This document shows positions 8,935 through 17,900 of a stretch of 64,000 bases of DNA, piece after piece. Under the pieces are notes generated by a model. It saw only the letters and a list, made by a program, of their open reading frames with translations. It made no database searches and was not told the origin of the DNA. The stretch spans positions 62,001 to 126,000 of the forward strand of contig JANQOR010000028.1 in NCBI GenBank assembly GCA_028285685.1, written 5' to 3'. The position numbers and the translations under genes are program-made. Numbering within the stretch: position 1 is the stretch's first letter; each line of letters opens with the position of its first letter. This DNA is from Cyclobacteriaceae bacterium. Its GTDB lineage: Bacteria > Bacteroidota > Bacteroidia > Cytophagales > Cyclobacteriaceae.

Positions 8935-11497
8935 TCCTCCAAAGTGGGCTAATTGGCTGGTTGAAAAACTGTGTCCGGAATCCAGACTTGAAGAAGTCCA
9001 GGGAGACCTTCACGAAGCGTATCACTGGAGAGCTTCCGAGTTTGGTGCCACGAGGGCAAAATGGCTCTTTGTAACAGAGGCAGTGAAATCATCAAGAATA
9101 TCCTCAATAACTCCATTTAGAACCTTAAATCAATACCTCATGATATACAAAAACTACCTTAAAACCGGCTGGAGATTTTTGAAAAAGAACAAGCTCTATT
9201 CCAGCCTTAACATTCTTGGTCTTGCCATGGGAATCTCCTTCTGCTGGCTTGCCTACCTCTACGCAGACGATGAAATGAGCTATGATCAGTACCTGGAACA
9301 TCATGAGGAGATGTACCGAATTGTCATCGATTTCAAGCGTGGTGATGATTTGCATCATATTGGTGGCAGTTCTAACGCAATGTCTGTTCAATTCAGTGAA
9401 AAAATCCCGGAAATAGACCAGGTCGTACGCATAAAATCCGATTTTGGCTTGATACAAAAAGAGGATGAGGTCATTGAGCAAAGCCTTATCATGACAGACA
9501 AAGAGCTCATCACTTTGTTGGAACTTAATTTCTCGGAAGGGGCTCCTGGCGAATTTGATCTACCAAATGACGTTATCATCTCCGAGACACTTGCAGGAAC
9601 CCTCAATCTTCGAGGAAATGCTGTCGGAAAGATTCTTTCATTAAACCGTGGTGAAGAATTTGAGGATTTCATCATTCGAGGTGTGTATGAAGACATACCA
9701 GAAAACACTTCTGTCAGAAGACACCTGATCATGTCTTATTCAAACTATCTGGCCAATGCACCGGAGCGAAGGCTAACCCAATGGTTTGATCTAAACATGA
9801 ATACACTTGTCAAACTTCATGATAAAAGCACCGTCGCCTCTGTGGAGGAAAAAATGGATGAATTACACAAGGAAAATGAACCCGACAGCGAAGCAGAAGT
9901 GGCGATGAAACTTCAACCAATGTCACAGATTCACCTCAACCAGGATTACGGTCACTACAATGGAATTGCACGAGGAGGAAATGTGGAAATGATTCGACTT
10001 TTCGCAGGCATCGGGATCTTCTGTCTCATTATCTCAATGATCAACTACTCTAATTTTAATATATCACTATATATAAACCGCTCCAGGGAAGTCGCTCTTC
10101 GAAAAGTGATAGGTGCTGAAAAAAAGAGCATTTTCAATCAATTAATAGCTGAGTCGTTTCTATCATCATTTATAGCCGGGGTTTTAGCACTACTCGTTTT
10201 GATCTTGATTCTACCTATGTTCTCCTCTTTTGTGGGAAAAAGTTATACAGTAGATTTCCTGATCAACATGCGGTTCATCATCGGCGCATTGGCGATCTTG
10301 ACCGCCACAGCGATCATTAGTGGGTTCTACCCTGCCCTCATCTTGTCCAGGTTCTCCATAGTTAAATCATTAAAAGGCGAACAGAAAATTCGTTCCGGGA
10401 AGTGGATCACTCAGACATTGTTAGGTGTTCAATTCATTCTTGCTACTGGCCTTGTTGCAGGCATGCTGACCATGCGCAAGCAGGTAAAATTTCTCTCCAC
10501 TTTCGATACTAAGGTCGACCTTGAGAATGTCGTTTATCACGATTACATACCTGCAGAAGAAGGCCAGATCAAAAAGTTCATGCTGGATCTCGAGCAACTT
10601 CCTGAGGTTGATCAAGTGGCTGCCATTTCCGGCTACAACGGAACCAGGCTCAATTCGGAGGAAGTTCAATTTGATGTACGCCATCTTAGAGTAGACAGAA
10701 ATCTCATGAATCTCCTGGATATTGAAATTGTAAGCGGCCGAAACTTCAACGAAGAAATAATCTCGGATAGAGAACAAGGTGTTTTAGTCAATGAGGCTTT
10801 TGTAGAACGAATGGGACTTGAGGACCCGGTTGGTCAGATTATCCCATTTAAATACAATCAGCTCGAGCACCCTAAGGTGATTGGAGTCGTGGAGGATTAT
10901 CATTTTGAGTCCGCAAGAAATGTAGTAGATCCATTGGTGATTTATCAATCGGAACAGTATCCGCTCCAGTCAGTGTATGTTAAGCTGAACAGAGCTGCCA
11001 CTTTTGACAGCAAACGATTTGAGCAGCTTTGGGCCAAGAACTTTGATCCATTCCCTTTTGAATATAGCTTCCTGGAAGAAGCTTACCTCGATGCCTACGA
11101 AGCAGAAAATCAAATGGTGCAGTTGGTTGGAATTGGCTGTGTCGTCTCTATTTTCCTTGCCGGAATGGGGTTGCTGGGAATAGTTGGACTTCAACTAAAT
11201 CAGCGATTCAAAGAAATCAGCATTCGAAAAGTTCTGGGCGCTAGCTCCATCAATCTCTATAGTGTTTTCACAAAAAAGTACATCCTTATAGTAACCATTG
11301 GCCTGACAGGTGGTCTAAGTCTTGGTTACTACTTGATTGAAGATTGGTTGGGAAATTATCCATTTCGGGTGGATTTCGGTGCAAGTATCATTTCTGTGAC
11401 AGTACTAGTAACACTCGCAATTGCTTTGATCACCATTCTTGCGCAAGTATTTAAGGTAGTCAGGGCAAATCCAGTCAAGTTCTTGCGAGACGAATAA
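8921..11497 (+). CDS. FtsX-like permease with PadR-associated prefix domain
   Basis: This 858-residue membrane protein starts with a cytoplasmic prefix of about 70 residues (PPKWANWLVEKLCP, then EEVQGDLHEAY), the permease-prefix segment found in Bacteroidota next to PadR regulators. Then come a transmembrane helix (NILGLAMGISF), a large periplasmic MacB-type domain, three FtsX helices with the cytoplasmic REVALRKVIGAE motif, a second periplasmic domain and a final FtsX set with KEISIRKVLGAS. It is therefore a fused double permease. No ATPase gene is adjacent, so a partner encoded elsewhere, or a non-transport role in mechanotransmission, must be assumed. Such permeases are often linked to peptide or lipid export; the cargo is unknown. 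Confidence 0.9.
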   Translation: MSISDPPKWANWLVEKLCPESRLEEVQGDLHEAYHWRASEFGATRAKWLFVTEAVKSSRISSITPFRTLNQYLMIYKNYLKTGWRFLKKNKLYSSLNILGLAMGISFCWLAYLYADDEMSYDQYLEHHEEMYRIVIDFKRGDDLHHIGGSSNAMSVQFSEKIPEIDQVVRIKSDFGLIQKEDEVIEQSLIMTDKELITLLELNFSEGAPGEFDLPNDVIISETLAGTLNLRGNAVGKILSLNRGEEFEDFIIRGVYEDIPENTSVRRHLIMSYSNYLANAPERRLTQWFDLNMNTLVKLHDKSTVASVEEKMDELHKENEPDSEAEVAMKLQPMSQIHLNQDYGHYNGIARGGNVEMIRLFAGIGIFCLIISMINYSNFNISLYINRSREVALRKVIGAEKKSIFNQLIAESFLSSFIAGVLALLVLILILPMFSSFVGKSYTVDFLINMRFIIGALAILTATAIISGFYPALILSRFSIVKSLKGEQKIRSGKWITQTLLGVQFILATGLVAGMLTMRKQVKFLSTFDTKVDLENVVYHDYIPAEEGQIKKFMLDLEQLPEVDQVAAISGYNGTRLNSEEVQFDVRHLRVDRNLMNLLDIEIVSGRNFNEEIISDREQGVLVNEAFVERMGLEDPVGQIIPFKYNQLEHPKVIGVVEDYHFESARNVVDPLVIYQSEQYPLQSVYVKLNRAATFDSKRFEQLWAKNFDPFPFEYSFLEEAYLDAYEAENQMVQLVGIGCVVSIFLAGMGLLGIVGLQLNQRFKEISIRKVLGASSINLYSVFTKKYILIVTIGLTGGLSLGYYLIEDWLGNYPFRVDFGASIISVTVLVTLAIALITILAQVFKVVRANPVKFLRDE

Positions 11498-11506
11498 GCG
11501 AATCAA

Positions 11507-12604
11507 CTAGTCTTGTCCGTTCTCAAAAACGACTGGGTTGGGAAACATCGAGGCGAGGGAAAACCAATACCCCATGTATGAAAAGGTGGGTTCTAATCGC
11601 TCACCTACTCTTTCTCCGGCTATAACCTCACCAAAGAGGTTGTAGCCGTTGCCTTCAGAATCCTGCATGATGACATTGGCACTTTGGGGATCTGTTGCCA
11701 GTTGAAGTACTTTGGCTTTTGTTTTGTAGGAAACAATCAACCTGTATTCGGGATGGGATATCAGCACATTTGCGTCATCGATGGTAAGTTCAAGCATCTC
11801 GCTGAATTGATCAAATGTGTAGATCTGTACCTTTACCGTATCGATGATCGCATGCACTCTCTTGTAGTTGGCGAAACGCTCATCCTTTGGAGTGTATGGA
11901 AAAGTAGGCAAGCTATTTAGCGAAGTCTGTTTGCTTAGTGGTGGACTCGTATAATTTCTGTCAAACCCTGTGTCGCCAGACAACACCAGCGCCTGTGGGA
12001 ATAAATCTTTTACTCCACCCCACGACAGCTCAAGCGTTTGAAGGAATTCTAGTTTATCGCAAGCTAACTCTCCATTAACAGCTTGAGTCGTCATCTGCGC
12101 CCACCGGGTATCAGAACTTCTGTCATACATGACCAGGTTTGAATTGTAAAGTAGACCTGAGACTCCCAGCGTTGTTAGCTCATCATTAATTCTTCGATCA
12201 AATGCTAAGGCAGTACCTGTTTGAGGGCAAAATGTGAGTGCCACAGGCGTGCTGCCAAACATATCGTTGACGATTTCATGTTGATCTAAAATTCGCTGCG
12301 GATAGGCTTTGATCACGTCGCCTACTTTGACAACAACAACCAGCTCATCTTCAGCCAAACCAGTAACATCATCAACAGCTACAAATCTGGGATTGTCAAT
12401 TGAAGGGATACCATCCTTGCCTACTCCACCATCAACCACCGTCAAAGTGGGAATCGTCCACCCAGTCTCCATGACCTCACAAGTCTCTCCAAAATTATCA
12501 ATGGGCGGAACAAAGTCAGAAGGTCCATCAGACCCACAGCTTATGAGCACTAAAGAAGTGCCGATAATCAACACTATCAATAAGGATACTTTGATCACGC
12601 GCAT
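11507..12604 (-). CDS. DUF3179 lipoprotein
   Basis: This 365-residue lipoprotein has the signal end LVLISC (Cys near residue 23). The body carries the DUF3179 landmarks: KDGIPSIDNPRF, YPQRILDQHEIVND, the FCPQTGTAL motif (commonly YCPLCGT in the family, so one cysteine of the usual pair is replaced here), SGLLYNSNLVMYDR, and TRWAQMT. The domain's function is not established; the conserved Cys motif suggests metal or redox chemistry. The gene is divergent from an outer-membrane-type gene 113 bases away, suggesting a shared control region and joint function. It is convergent with the permease gene, 9 bases apart. Confidence 0.9.
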   Translation of the reverse strand: MRVIKVSLLIVLIIGTSLVLISCGSDGPSDFVPPIDNFGETCEVMETGWTIPTLTVVDGGVGKDGIPSIDNPRFVAVDDVTGLAEDELVVVVKVGDVIKAYPQRILDQHEIVNDMFGSTPVALTFCPQTGTALAFDRRINDELTTLGVSGLLYNSNLVMYDRSSDTRWAQMTTQAVNGELACDKLEFLQTLELSWGGVKDLFPQALVLSGDTGFDRNYTSPPLSKQTSLNSLPTFPYTPKDERFANYKRVHAIIDTVKVQIYTFDQFSEMLELTIDDANVLISHPEYRLIVSYKTKAKVLQLATDPQSANVIMQDSEGNGYNLFGEVIAGERVGERLEPTFSYMGYWFSLASMFPNPVVFENGQD

Positions 12605-12717
12605 ATGGAAATAACCACTCTTTACATATATACGCCTATTGCATCGTAAGTCACTGTAAACCAGGCGACATACCGCAATCTTAGCCAGACTTTGGCGGAC
12701 CCATTTTTATCAGGATA

Positions 12718-13677
12718 ATGTCTAATTTAATACCTATGATAAGATGGACTCTCCTTCCACTACTATTTTTGGCCTTCGAGGGATTTGGTCAAACATGTTG
12801 TTCTGGAGGAGTTCCGTTGTCTGCTAACATCGGATTTCCTGCAGCTAACAAGGGAAGTCTACAACTTTCCCTAACCCACGACTTAAATGTTCTGAGAACC
12901 TTAAAAAATGGACTGGAAAAGCTAGATGACCGGTCAAGAACTCGAAGGACGCATTCCCTCCTTTTTTCAACCGGCTATACTTTTTCTGCGCGGATTTCAG
13001 CAGATGCCTCTTTCTCTTACGTTTGGCAACAAAGGATTATTGATCAGCCGGGGATACCGAGCAACACTGAGAGAACAGCGGGTTTTGGAGACATCATGTT
13101 TCTTTTAAAATACCAGATCACCAGTCCTGAAAACCAGGACATGGCCTTGCTGCTTGGTATCGGCGGTAAACTTCCTACCGGAAGAACGGCCATCGAATCT
13201 GATGATGGAATTCCACTAAACCTCGACCTCCAGCCAGGAAGTGGGGCTTTAGACGGAATTTTTTGGGCTCTTTTCACCAGAAAATTAGGGTTCAGACCTT
13301 CTGCAGCTTTCAATGCACTCGTTGTAGTAAGAGGAACGGGAGTGCATGATTCATTTCGTCAAGTTCAGACGTATGAAATTGGGGATAATTATCGCGTCCA
13401 CCTAGGCGTATCGGATCAATTTGTTGTCGGAAGTACTTTACTAAATGCTTCGCTAAGTCTAAGGTACCGTCAAGCATTCAAGGACCGAATCGACGGTCAG
13501 GAATTGCAAAACACAGGTGGGAAGTGGGTATTTCTAAATCCCGAAATACGACTGCCGCTTAGCACAAGTCTTTCCCTTTCACTTCAGGTGGAACTTCCGA
13601 TCTATGCCAATATCACTGGGGAACAATTATCGACCACCTATCGAACTACTAATGGTTTTTACTATACAAAGCAGTAG
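12718..13677 (+). CDS. Outer-membrane beta-barrel-like protein
   Basis: This 319-residue exported protein has a signal peptide ending near AFEGFGQ followed by TCCSGGVPLS. The rest is made of alternating amphipathic strands with aromatic girdle residues (FSTGYTFSARISADASFSYVW, shown in part) and ends in a long terminal strand region, as in transporter-type or meta-pathway phenol-degradation-like barrels. The Cys-Cys just after cleavage is unusual and could bind metal or a cofactor. An internal ATG at 12736 (MIRWTLL) is an alternative start and would give a tighter signal peptide. It is divergent from the DUF3179 lipoprotein gene, so both may serve one envelope function. Confidence 0.65.
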   Translation: MSNLIPMIRWTLLPLLFLAFEGFGQTCCSGGVPLSANIGFPAANKGSLQLSLTHDLNVLRTLKNGLEKLDDRSRTRRTHSLLFSTGYTFSARISADASFSYVWQQRIIDQPGIPSNTERTAGFGDIMFLLKYQITSPENQDMALLLGIGGKLPTGRTAIESDDGIPLNLDLQPGSGALDGIFWALFTRKLGFRPSAAFNALVVVRGTGVHDSFRQVQTYEIGDNYRVHLGVSDQFVVGSTLLNASLSLRYRQAFKDRIDGQELQNTGGKWVFLNPEIRLPLSTSLSLSLQVELPIYANITGEQLSTTYRTTNGFYYTKQ

Positions 13678-13679
13678 GA

Positions 13680-14834
13680 TCAATCTTTGATCTCTACGCA
13701 ATACACATTTTCATCATAGCAACCAAAATAGACCTTATTTTCAGCAAGCACCGGCGAGGAAAAAACCGCATAAGGCACCTCGATGGAACTGAGAAGCTCA
13801 CCACTCATTCTGTCCAGCAAGAATAACTTACCAGTATCCCTTGAGTTATAACTGTTTCCAGCAGTGTAGAGAAGCCATTCCTCTGTGAGAATTGGTTTGG
13901 TGTAGATATTCTTCCCACCATTTTGATTCCAAAGAGGGCGACCCATCGTAGGTTGAAAGGCAAACATTGAAAAGTTATCCGATCCTCCAATGTACAAGGT
14001 GTCTTTGAAGATAACTGGATCACCAATCATCCAACCACCATTGGCATCTGTGTAGGTCCACTCCTTCTCTCCTGTTCTCACATCAAGCACATTCATCATA
14101 TGGTTTCGAGCTCCGAAAAACAGCAAACTGTCATATTCAAGAAATTCAGACACGACTCCTCCAAACGTTTCGTACAGTTTTTGACGATACGTCTTTTTCT
14201 TCCAAATAAACTCCCCTGCTGCCAAATCGTAGCAGTAAACCACACCGTTCCAATCACCGAAAAACAATCGACCATTGCTCACTAGCGGTGAAGACCGGAT
14301 AGGTGAGTTATCGTCTGATCTAACCGAGAATTCTACTTTTCCCGACTTTTCATTTAGTCCAAAGAGAGTACCATTTCCCGAACCGACGTAAATGACTCCA
14401 TCCAACAACGTAGCAGAAGATCGTTTATCATCGAAGGGATCAATCTTATAGGGGTAAGTTTTCTCTTGGTAGGTAAAAGCAAGAGGCTCCATTTCTGTGT
14501 CAAATCTCCAGAGTTCTTTGCCGTTCGAACTTTTCAGAAGATAAAAGACATTGGCTGATTCGAAGAAAACCCATTGATCAGTCACTAAAGCCTTGGCTTG
14601 GATAATACCGTCCGTATCAAAGCTCCACCTTTCCTGCCCTGAACTCCCGTCTATGGCATAGAAGCTTCCATTTATATCACCTACATATATTGTACCTTCC
14701 TTTTCCGCCGGAGACGCCAGCACTCTGGCGCTTGTTTTAAAGCTCCAGGCTGTTTCCAACGTTTGTGAGAAAGTGCTAGCTGTTAGCAGGGACAAAACAA
14801 AACCGCCTACCCAACTAATCGTATTTTTTTTCAT
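13680..14834 (-). CDS. Secreted PQQ-like beta-propeller protein
   Basis: This 384-residue exported protein has a signal peptide (MKKNTISWVGGFVLSL, cleavage after TFSQ). It consists of repeated propeller blades with the PQQ/WD-type signature: YAIDGSSGQERWSF, YLLKSSNGKELWRF, FGLNEKSGKVEFS, YCYDLAAGEFIWKK, NVLDVRTGEKEWTY. At least six blades are visible. There is no quinoprotein dehydrogenase catalytic region, so a scaffold, assembly (BamB-like) or binding role is more likely than an enzyme. Upstream in-frame starts up to 14981 were rejected because they add residues without a signal and run into the divergent gene's start. The neighbour, 105 bases away and divergent, is a membrane-bound HTH protein that may control it. 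Confidence 0.85.
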   Translation of the reverse strand: MKKNTISWVGGFVLSLLTASTFSQTLETAWSFKTSARVLASPAEKEGTIYVGDINGSFYAIDGSSGQERWSFDTDGIIQAKALVTDQWVFFESANVFYLLKSSNGKELWRFDTEMEPLAFTYQEKTYPYKIDPFDDKRSSATLLDGVIYVGSGNGTLFGLNEKSGKVEFSVRSDDNSPIRSSPLVSNGRLFFGDWNGVVYCYDLAAGEFIWKKKTYRQKLYETFGGVVSEFLEYDSLLFFGARNHMMNVLDVRTGEKEWTYTDANGGWMIGDPVIFKDTLYIGGSDNFSMFAFQPTMGRPLWNQNGGKNIYTKPILTEEWLLYTAGNSYNSRDTGKLFLLDRMSGELLSSIEVPYAVFSSPVLAENKVYFGCYDENVYCVEIKD

Positions 14835-14939
14835 AAAAATGATAGTTTTAGCAAGCCTAACGAGATTAGAAAAAGAAGGAAGTGAAAACCATATTTCAAA
14901 TCCTTTGCAAAACCTTTTCATCTGGTCTTTATACCTAAA

Positions 14940-16175
14940 ATGAGCCTGGAAAATCGCTACATATCTCTCTGCAAAAGACAAATCATGGACGAGCTCAATC
15001 TTTCACAGGATGTACTCGCCCAACGGGATTTTGAGTACCTGAATAAAGTCATATTCGAAAAATCCGGAATCCATTTGAGTACTGCCACCTTACGCAGGAT
15101 TTGGTCCAGCGAGCACGATGGAGTCCCCCAGACTAAAACACTCGATGCCTTGGCACAGGCACTTGGTCACACGGGCTGGCACGAGTTCAAAAAAATGCAT
15201 CCTCAGCAAGTAAATTCAGGCAGTTTTCCATTGAAAAAGGTTAGCCAACTTCTGATAATTGTGGTGACTCTTGCTGGCGCGATTGCCTTTTGGCATTTCT
15301 GGAATCCGTTCGTAGAAGTTGCAGTAAGTCTAGTGCCTGAAAAAACCAGTCACGAAGGTGTTCCTGCCACCATTGGATTCAATTATGATATTTCTAGCGT
15401 TAACAAAGAAGTCAAGATCCAGCTCTCCTGGAACCCTTATGAACAAGCAGTCCTGGATCCTTCAAAAAACTTCTATACAGGAACCTATTTCTATCCCGAC
15501 TATCATGAAGCCAAGCTCCTCCTCGATGACGAGATCATTGCTAGTAGTTATGTACACATTACCACCCCGGGTTGGCACGGACTCATTATGAAGTCAGGTC
15601 TTGACCCTAGCCCGATCTATGTTGAAAAAAGTGACCTTCAGAAAAAGGGAAAATTGGCTATCTCAACAGAACTATCTAATAAGTATGAGTTTGAGCAGCT
15701 GAATGAGCTGTTTTCTGTTTTTACTCTTTCCAGCAAGATGTTAGAACAGGTCAACGGTGATGATTTTGAACTAAAAACGTCGTTCAGGAGCATAGAGCAT
15801 TTATCGAATCGAATTTGCAACCAAACCGATATTGTTATCAAGGGAGCAACGGGCTCATTGCGCATTCCTATAAGTAGCGAAGGGTGCTATGGAATTACCA
15901 ACTTAAAATGTAGCGAGGTTTTAATTTCGGGGAAGACTAGCGATCTATCAAGCTTATCTATTGATTTACTTCAAACCCAAGCCATCAATCTCAGAGTTAA
16001 AGAGAATGAGTTATCCATCCGGCTTGGGGAAGAGGAACCGTTCTCACTTAATTACACTCAACCTATTGGTCAACTTAAGGTTGTTAAGCTGATCTTCACG
16101 GGATATGGTGAAGTCGAAGCTTTTAAGATAAGCAGTCGAGGAGTTGCTTTGACGGAAAAAATTGAACCATTTTAA
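14940..16175 (+). CDS. Membrane-tethered HTH protein (one-component regulator?)
   Basis: This 411-residue protein has a helix-turn-helix-like N-terminal 85 residues (FEKSGIHLSTATLRRIWSS, then TKTLDALAQALGHTGW). The pattern recurs in Bacteroidota proteins where an XRE-like DNA-binding unit precedes other domains. A single transmembrane helix (about 100-120, LLIIVVTLAGAIAFWHFW) leads to an extracytoplasmic C-terminal domain of about 285 residues that is beta-rich and contains two cysteines in EGCYGITNLKC. No enzyme motif is seen. The layout, cytoplasmic DNA-binding head plus periplasmic sensor, is that of a ToxR-like one-component regulator. Divergence from the propeller gene suggests that gene as a target. 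This is inference from architecture only. Confidence 0.65.
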   Translation: MSLENRYISLCKRQIMDELNLSQDVLAQRDFEYLNKVIFEKSGIHLSTATLRRIWSSEHDGVPQTKTLDALAQALGHTGWHEFKKMHPQQVNSGSFPLKKVSQLLIIVVTLAGAIAFWHFWNPFVEVAVSLVPEKTSHEGVPATIGFNYDISSVNKEVKIQLSWNPYEQAVLDPSKNFYTGTYFYPDYHEAKLLLDDEIIASSYVHITTPGWHGLIMKSGLDPSPIYVEKSDLQKKGKLAISTELSNKYEFEQLNELFSVFTLSSKMLEQVNGDDFELKTSFRSIEHLSNRICNQTDIVIKGATGSLRIPISSEGCYGITNLKCSEVLISGKTSDLSSLSIDLLQTQAINLRVKENELSIRLGEEEPFSLNYTQPIGQLKVVKLIFTGYGEVEAFKISSRGVALTEKIEPF

Positions 16176-16213
16176 GCAATAACATGTGAACTCAAACTAA
16201 CCAATTAAAGCAA

Positions 16214-16699
16214 GTGAACTTCCGCCCCGCTACCATCAAGGACCTTGAACTTCTCCAACATTGGGATAACCAGCCACACGTGATCGTGGCAAATCCCGAC
16301 GAAGAAGATTGGGAATTCGAACTTCAGCGGTCACCAGATTGGAGAGAACAACTAATTGCTGAGCGGGACGGTGAGCCCATTGGATTTGTTCAGATCATAG
16401 ATCCACATCTGGAAGATTCTCACTATTGGGGAGATGTACCACCCAATCTCCGGGCCATTGACATTTGGATAGGTGAGAGAGAAAACCTGAACAAAGGCTA
16501 TGGAACAACCATGATGAAAATGGCAATTGAGCGGATCTTTAAAGAGCCCAACGTGACGGCCATCCTCATCGATCCACTTGCCAGCAATACCAAGGCCCAC
16601 CGTTTTTACGAACGACTTGGGTTTCAATTTGTAGAAGAGCGTGTTTTTGGCTCTGACGAATGTTTCGTTTATGAGTTAAAAAGGGAACATTACATATAA
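16214..16699 (+). CDS. GNAT acetyltransferase, AAC(6')-like
   Basis: This 161-residue cytoplasmic N-acetyltransferase covers one GNAT fold. The acetyl-CoA loop is in ENLNKGYGTTMMKMA (Q/RxxGxG/A-type), followed by the strand ILIDPLASNTKAHRFYERLGF, where DP.ASN.KAH.FY is very like the GNAT_8 group that includes aminoglycoside 6'-N-acetyltransferases and siderophore-type acetylases. The N-terminal segment also matches that group (LLQHWDNQPHV; SHYWGDVPPNLRAIDIWI). The start is GTG 16214. It is 9 bases from a downstream AraC-type gene. Whether it modifies aminoglycosides is not decidable; an unknown amine is equally possible. Confidence 0.85.
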   Translation: MNFRPATIKDLELLQHWDNQPHVIVANPDEEDWEFELQRSPDWREQLIAERDGEPIGFVQIIDPHLEDSHYWGDVPPNLRAIDIWIGERENLNKGYGTTMMKMAIERIFKEPNVTAILIDPLASNTKAHRFYERLGFQFVEERVFGSDECFVYELKREHYI

Positions 16700-16708
16700 T
16701 TGTAGTTC

Positions 16709-17830
16709 TTGAATCCTACTCAGGTGGAGCTTATTTTAAATATCCTACTGTTTGCTGTCGTCAATAGTTTTCTTATTGGATTTCTATTGATCATAAACAA
16801 AAAAGGTAATCGTGCTGCTAACCGATTCTATGGTTTCTTAACCTTATCGCTATCCGCCGTTGCCCTGGAAAACATCCTGATCATGTCCGGGGACATTTTC
16901 AAGGTGCCGCATTTTCTGTCCGCGGGTGCGATCATGATGATACTTGTTCCACCTTTCGGCTACCTACTATATCGGCATTTGATGGAACCAAAAAAAAAAA
17001 CCACGATTGGTGTCCTTTTACTTCATATGCTTCCATTCTTCATTTGCACTCTGACATTAGTGCCATTTTTTCAACTTAGTGCTGAAATCAAATTAGAAAT
17101 TGTTCGGGATATCTACTACGAGCATCAAGAAATAAGAGGGTTCAGCCTGCTCTATTCAGCTTTAAATATTCTTCAATTCATTATTTACAATATCCTTATT
17201 GCAAGGAGTATCAGGAAGCAACGGTCAACTAAAGCAAAAAAATCGCAGCGTTTTGGGGTCTCCTGGATGAACATTCTCCTCATCACCTTGAACACAATCG
17301 TAGGGATGTATATCGTACTTTATTTGTCATTTATTTATACGACAGAATTTCAGCCGATTTTGATCGTCATTTTTATTACTCTGATGGTCACGACCATTTA
17401 CTTGACCGGATACCACCTTGTGAAAAATCCCTTCTATTTTTCGACATACAAAGCTTCGTATGAAAAATCTCCGCTCAAATCCGAAACGGTCAAGGATCTT
17501 GACGAAAGGCTTAACATGCTACTCACCGACCAAAAACCCTTCCTTAATTCCGACATCAAACTGACAGAGGTTGCATCACAACTTGACGTCAGCCCACATC
17601 AACTTTCGCAATTCATCAATCAGTCAAAGGAAATCTCCTTTACTGAGTTGATCAATTCCTTTCGAATAAAACATGCCGCAGAATTGCTGAAAATTGATTC
17701 ATCAAAAGGGCAGACCATATTGGCCATTGCACTTGAATCCGGATTTAGCAATCAAGCTAACTTCATTAAAGTCTTCAAAGAGAACACCGGGCTGACACCT
17801 AGCGAGTTCAGAAGACAAGCATCCGAATAA
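16709..17830 (+). CDS. Membrane AraC-family regulator
   Basis: This 373-residue protein has about seven transmembrane helices in residues 1-240 and a C-terminal AraC DNA-binding domain with two HTH units (LTEVASQLDVSPHQLSQFIN and ILAIALESGFSNQANFIKVFKE), ending in the typical TGLTPSEFRRQ. Such 7TM-AraC proteins are common one-component sensors in Bacteroidota. The start is TTG 16709 (no upstream ATG in frame); GTG 16724 is an alternative. It follows the acetyltransferase gene closely, so both are likely in one transcript. The target is unknown; self-regulation or the flanking acetyltransferase and CPBP genes are candidates. Confidence 0.9.
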   Translation: MNPTQVELILNILLFAVVNSFLIGFLLIINKKGNRAANRFYGFLTLSLSAVALENILIMSGDIFKVPHFLSAGAIMMILVPPFGYLLYRHLMEPKKKTTIGVLLLHMLPFFICTLTLVPFFQLSAEIKLEIVRDIYYEHQEIRGFSLLYSALNILQFIIYNILIARSIRKQRSTKAKKSQRFGVSWMNILLITLNTIVGMYIVLYLSFIYTTEFQPILIVIFITLMVTTIYLTGYHLVKNPFYFSTYKASYEKSPLKSETVKDLDERLNMLLTDQKPFLNSDIKLTEVASQLDVSPHQLSQFINQSKEISFTELINSFRIKHAAELLKIDSSKGQTILAIALESGFSNQANFIKVFKENTGLTPSEFRRQASE

Positions 17831-17900
17831 TTTGTTCATATCTTATAAGAAGTGAAGAAAATTTGGTCAAACACAGTCACTATTGAGCCAAAAAACTCAA

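Noticed and set aside
16214-16699. Calling the GNAT gene an aminoglycoside-resistance gene
   Set aside because: The motif similarity to the AAC(6') group is real, but that group includes many enzymes with other substrates; no resistance context is present.
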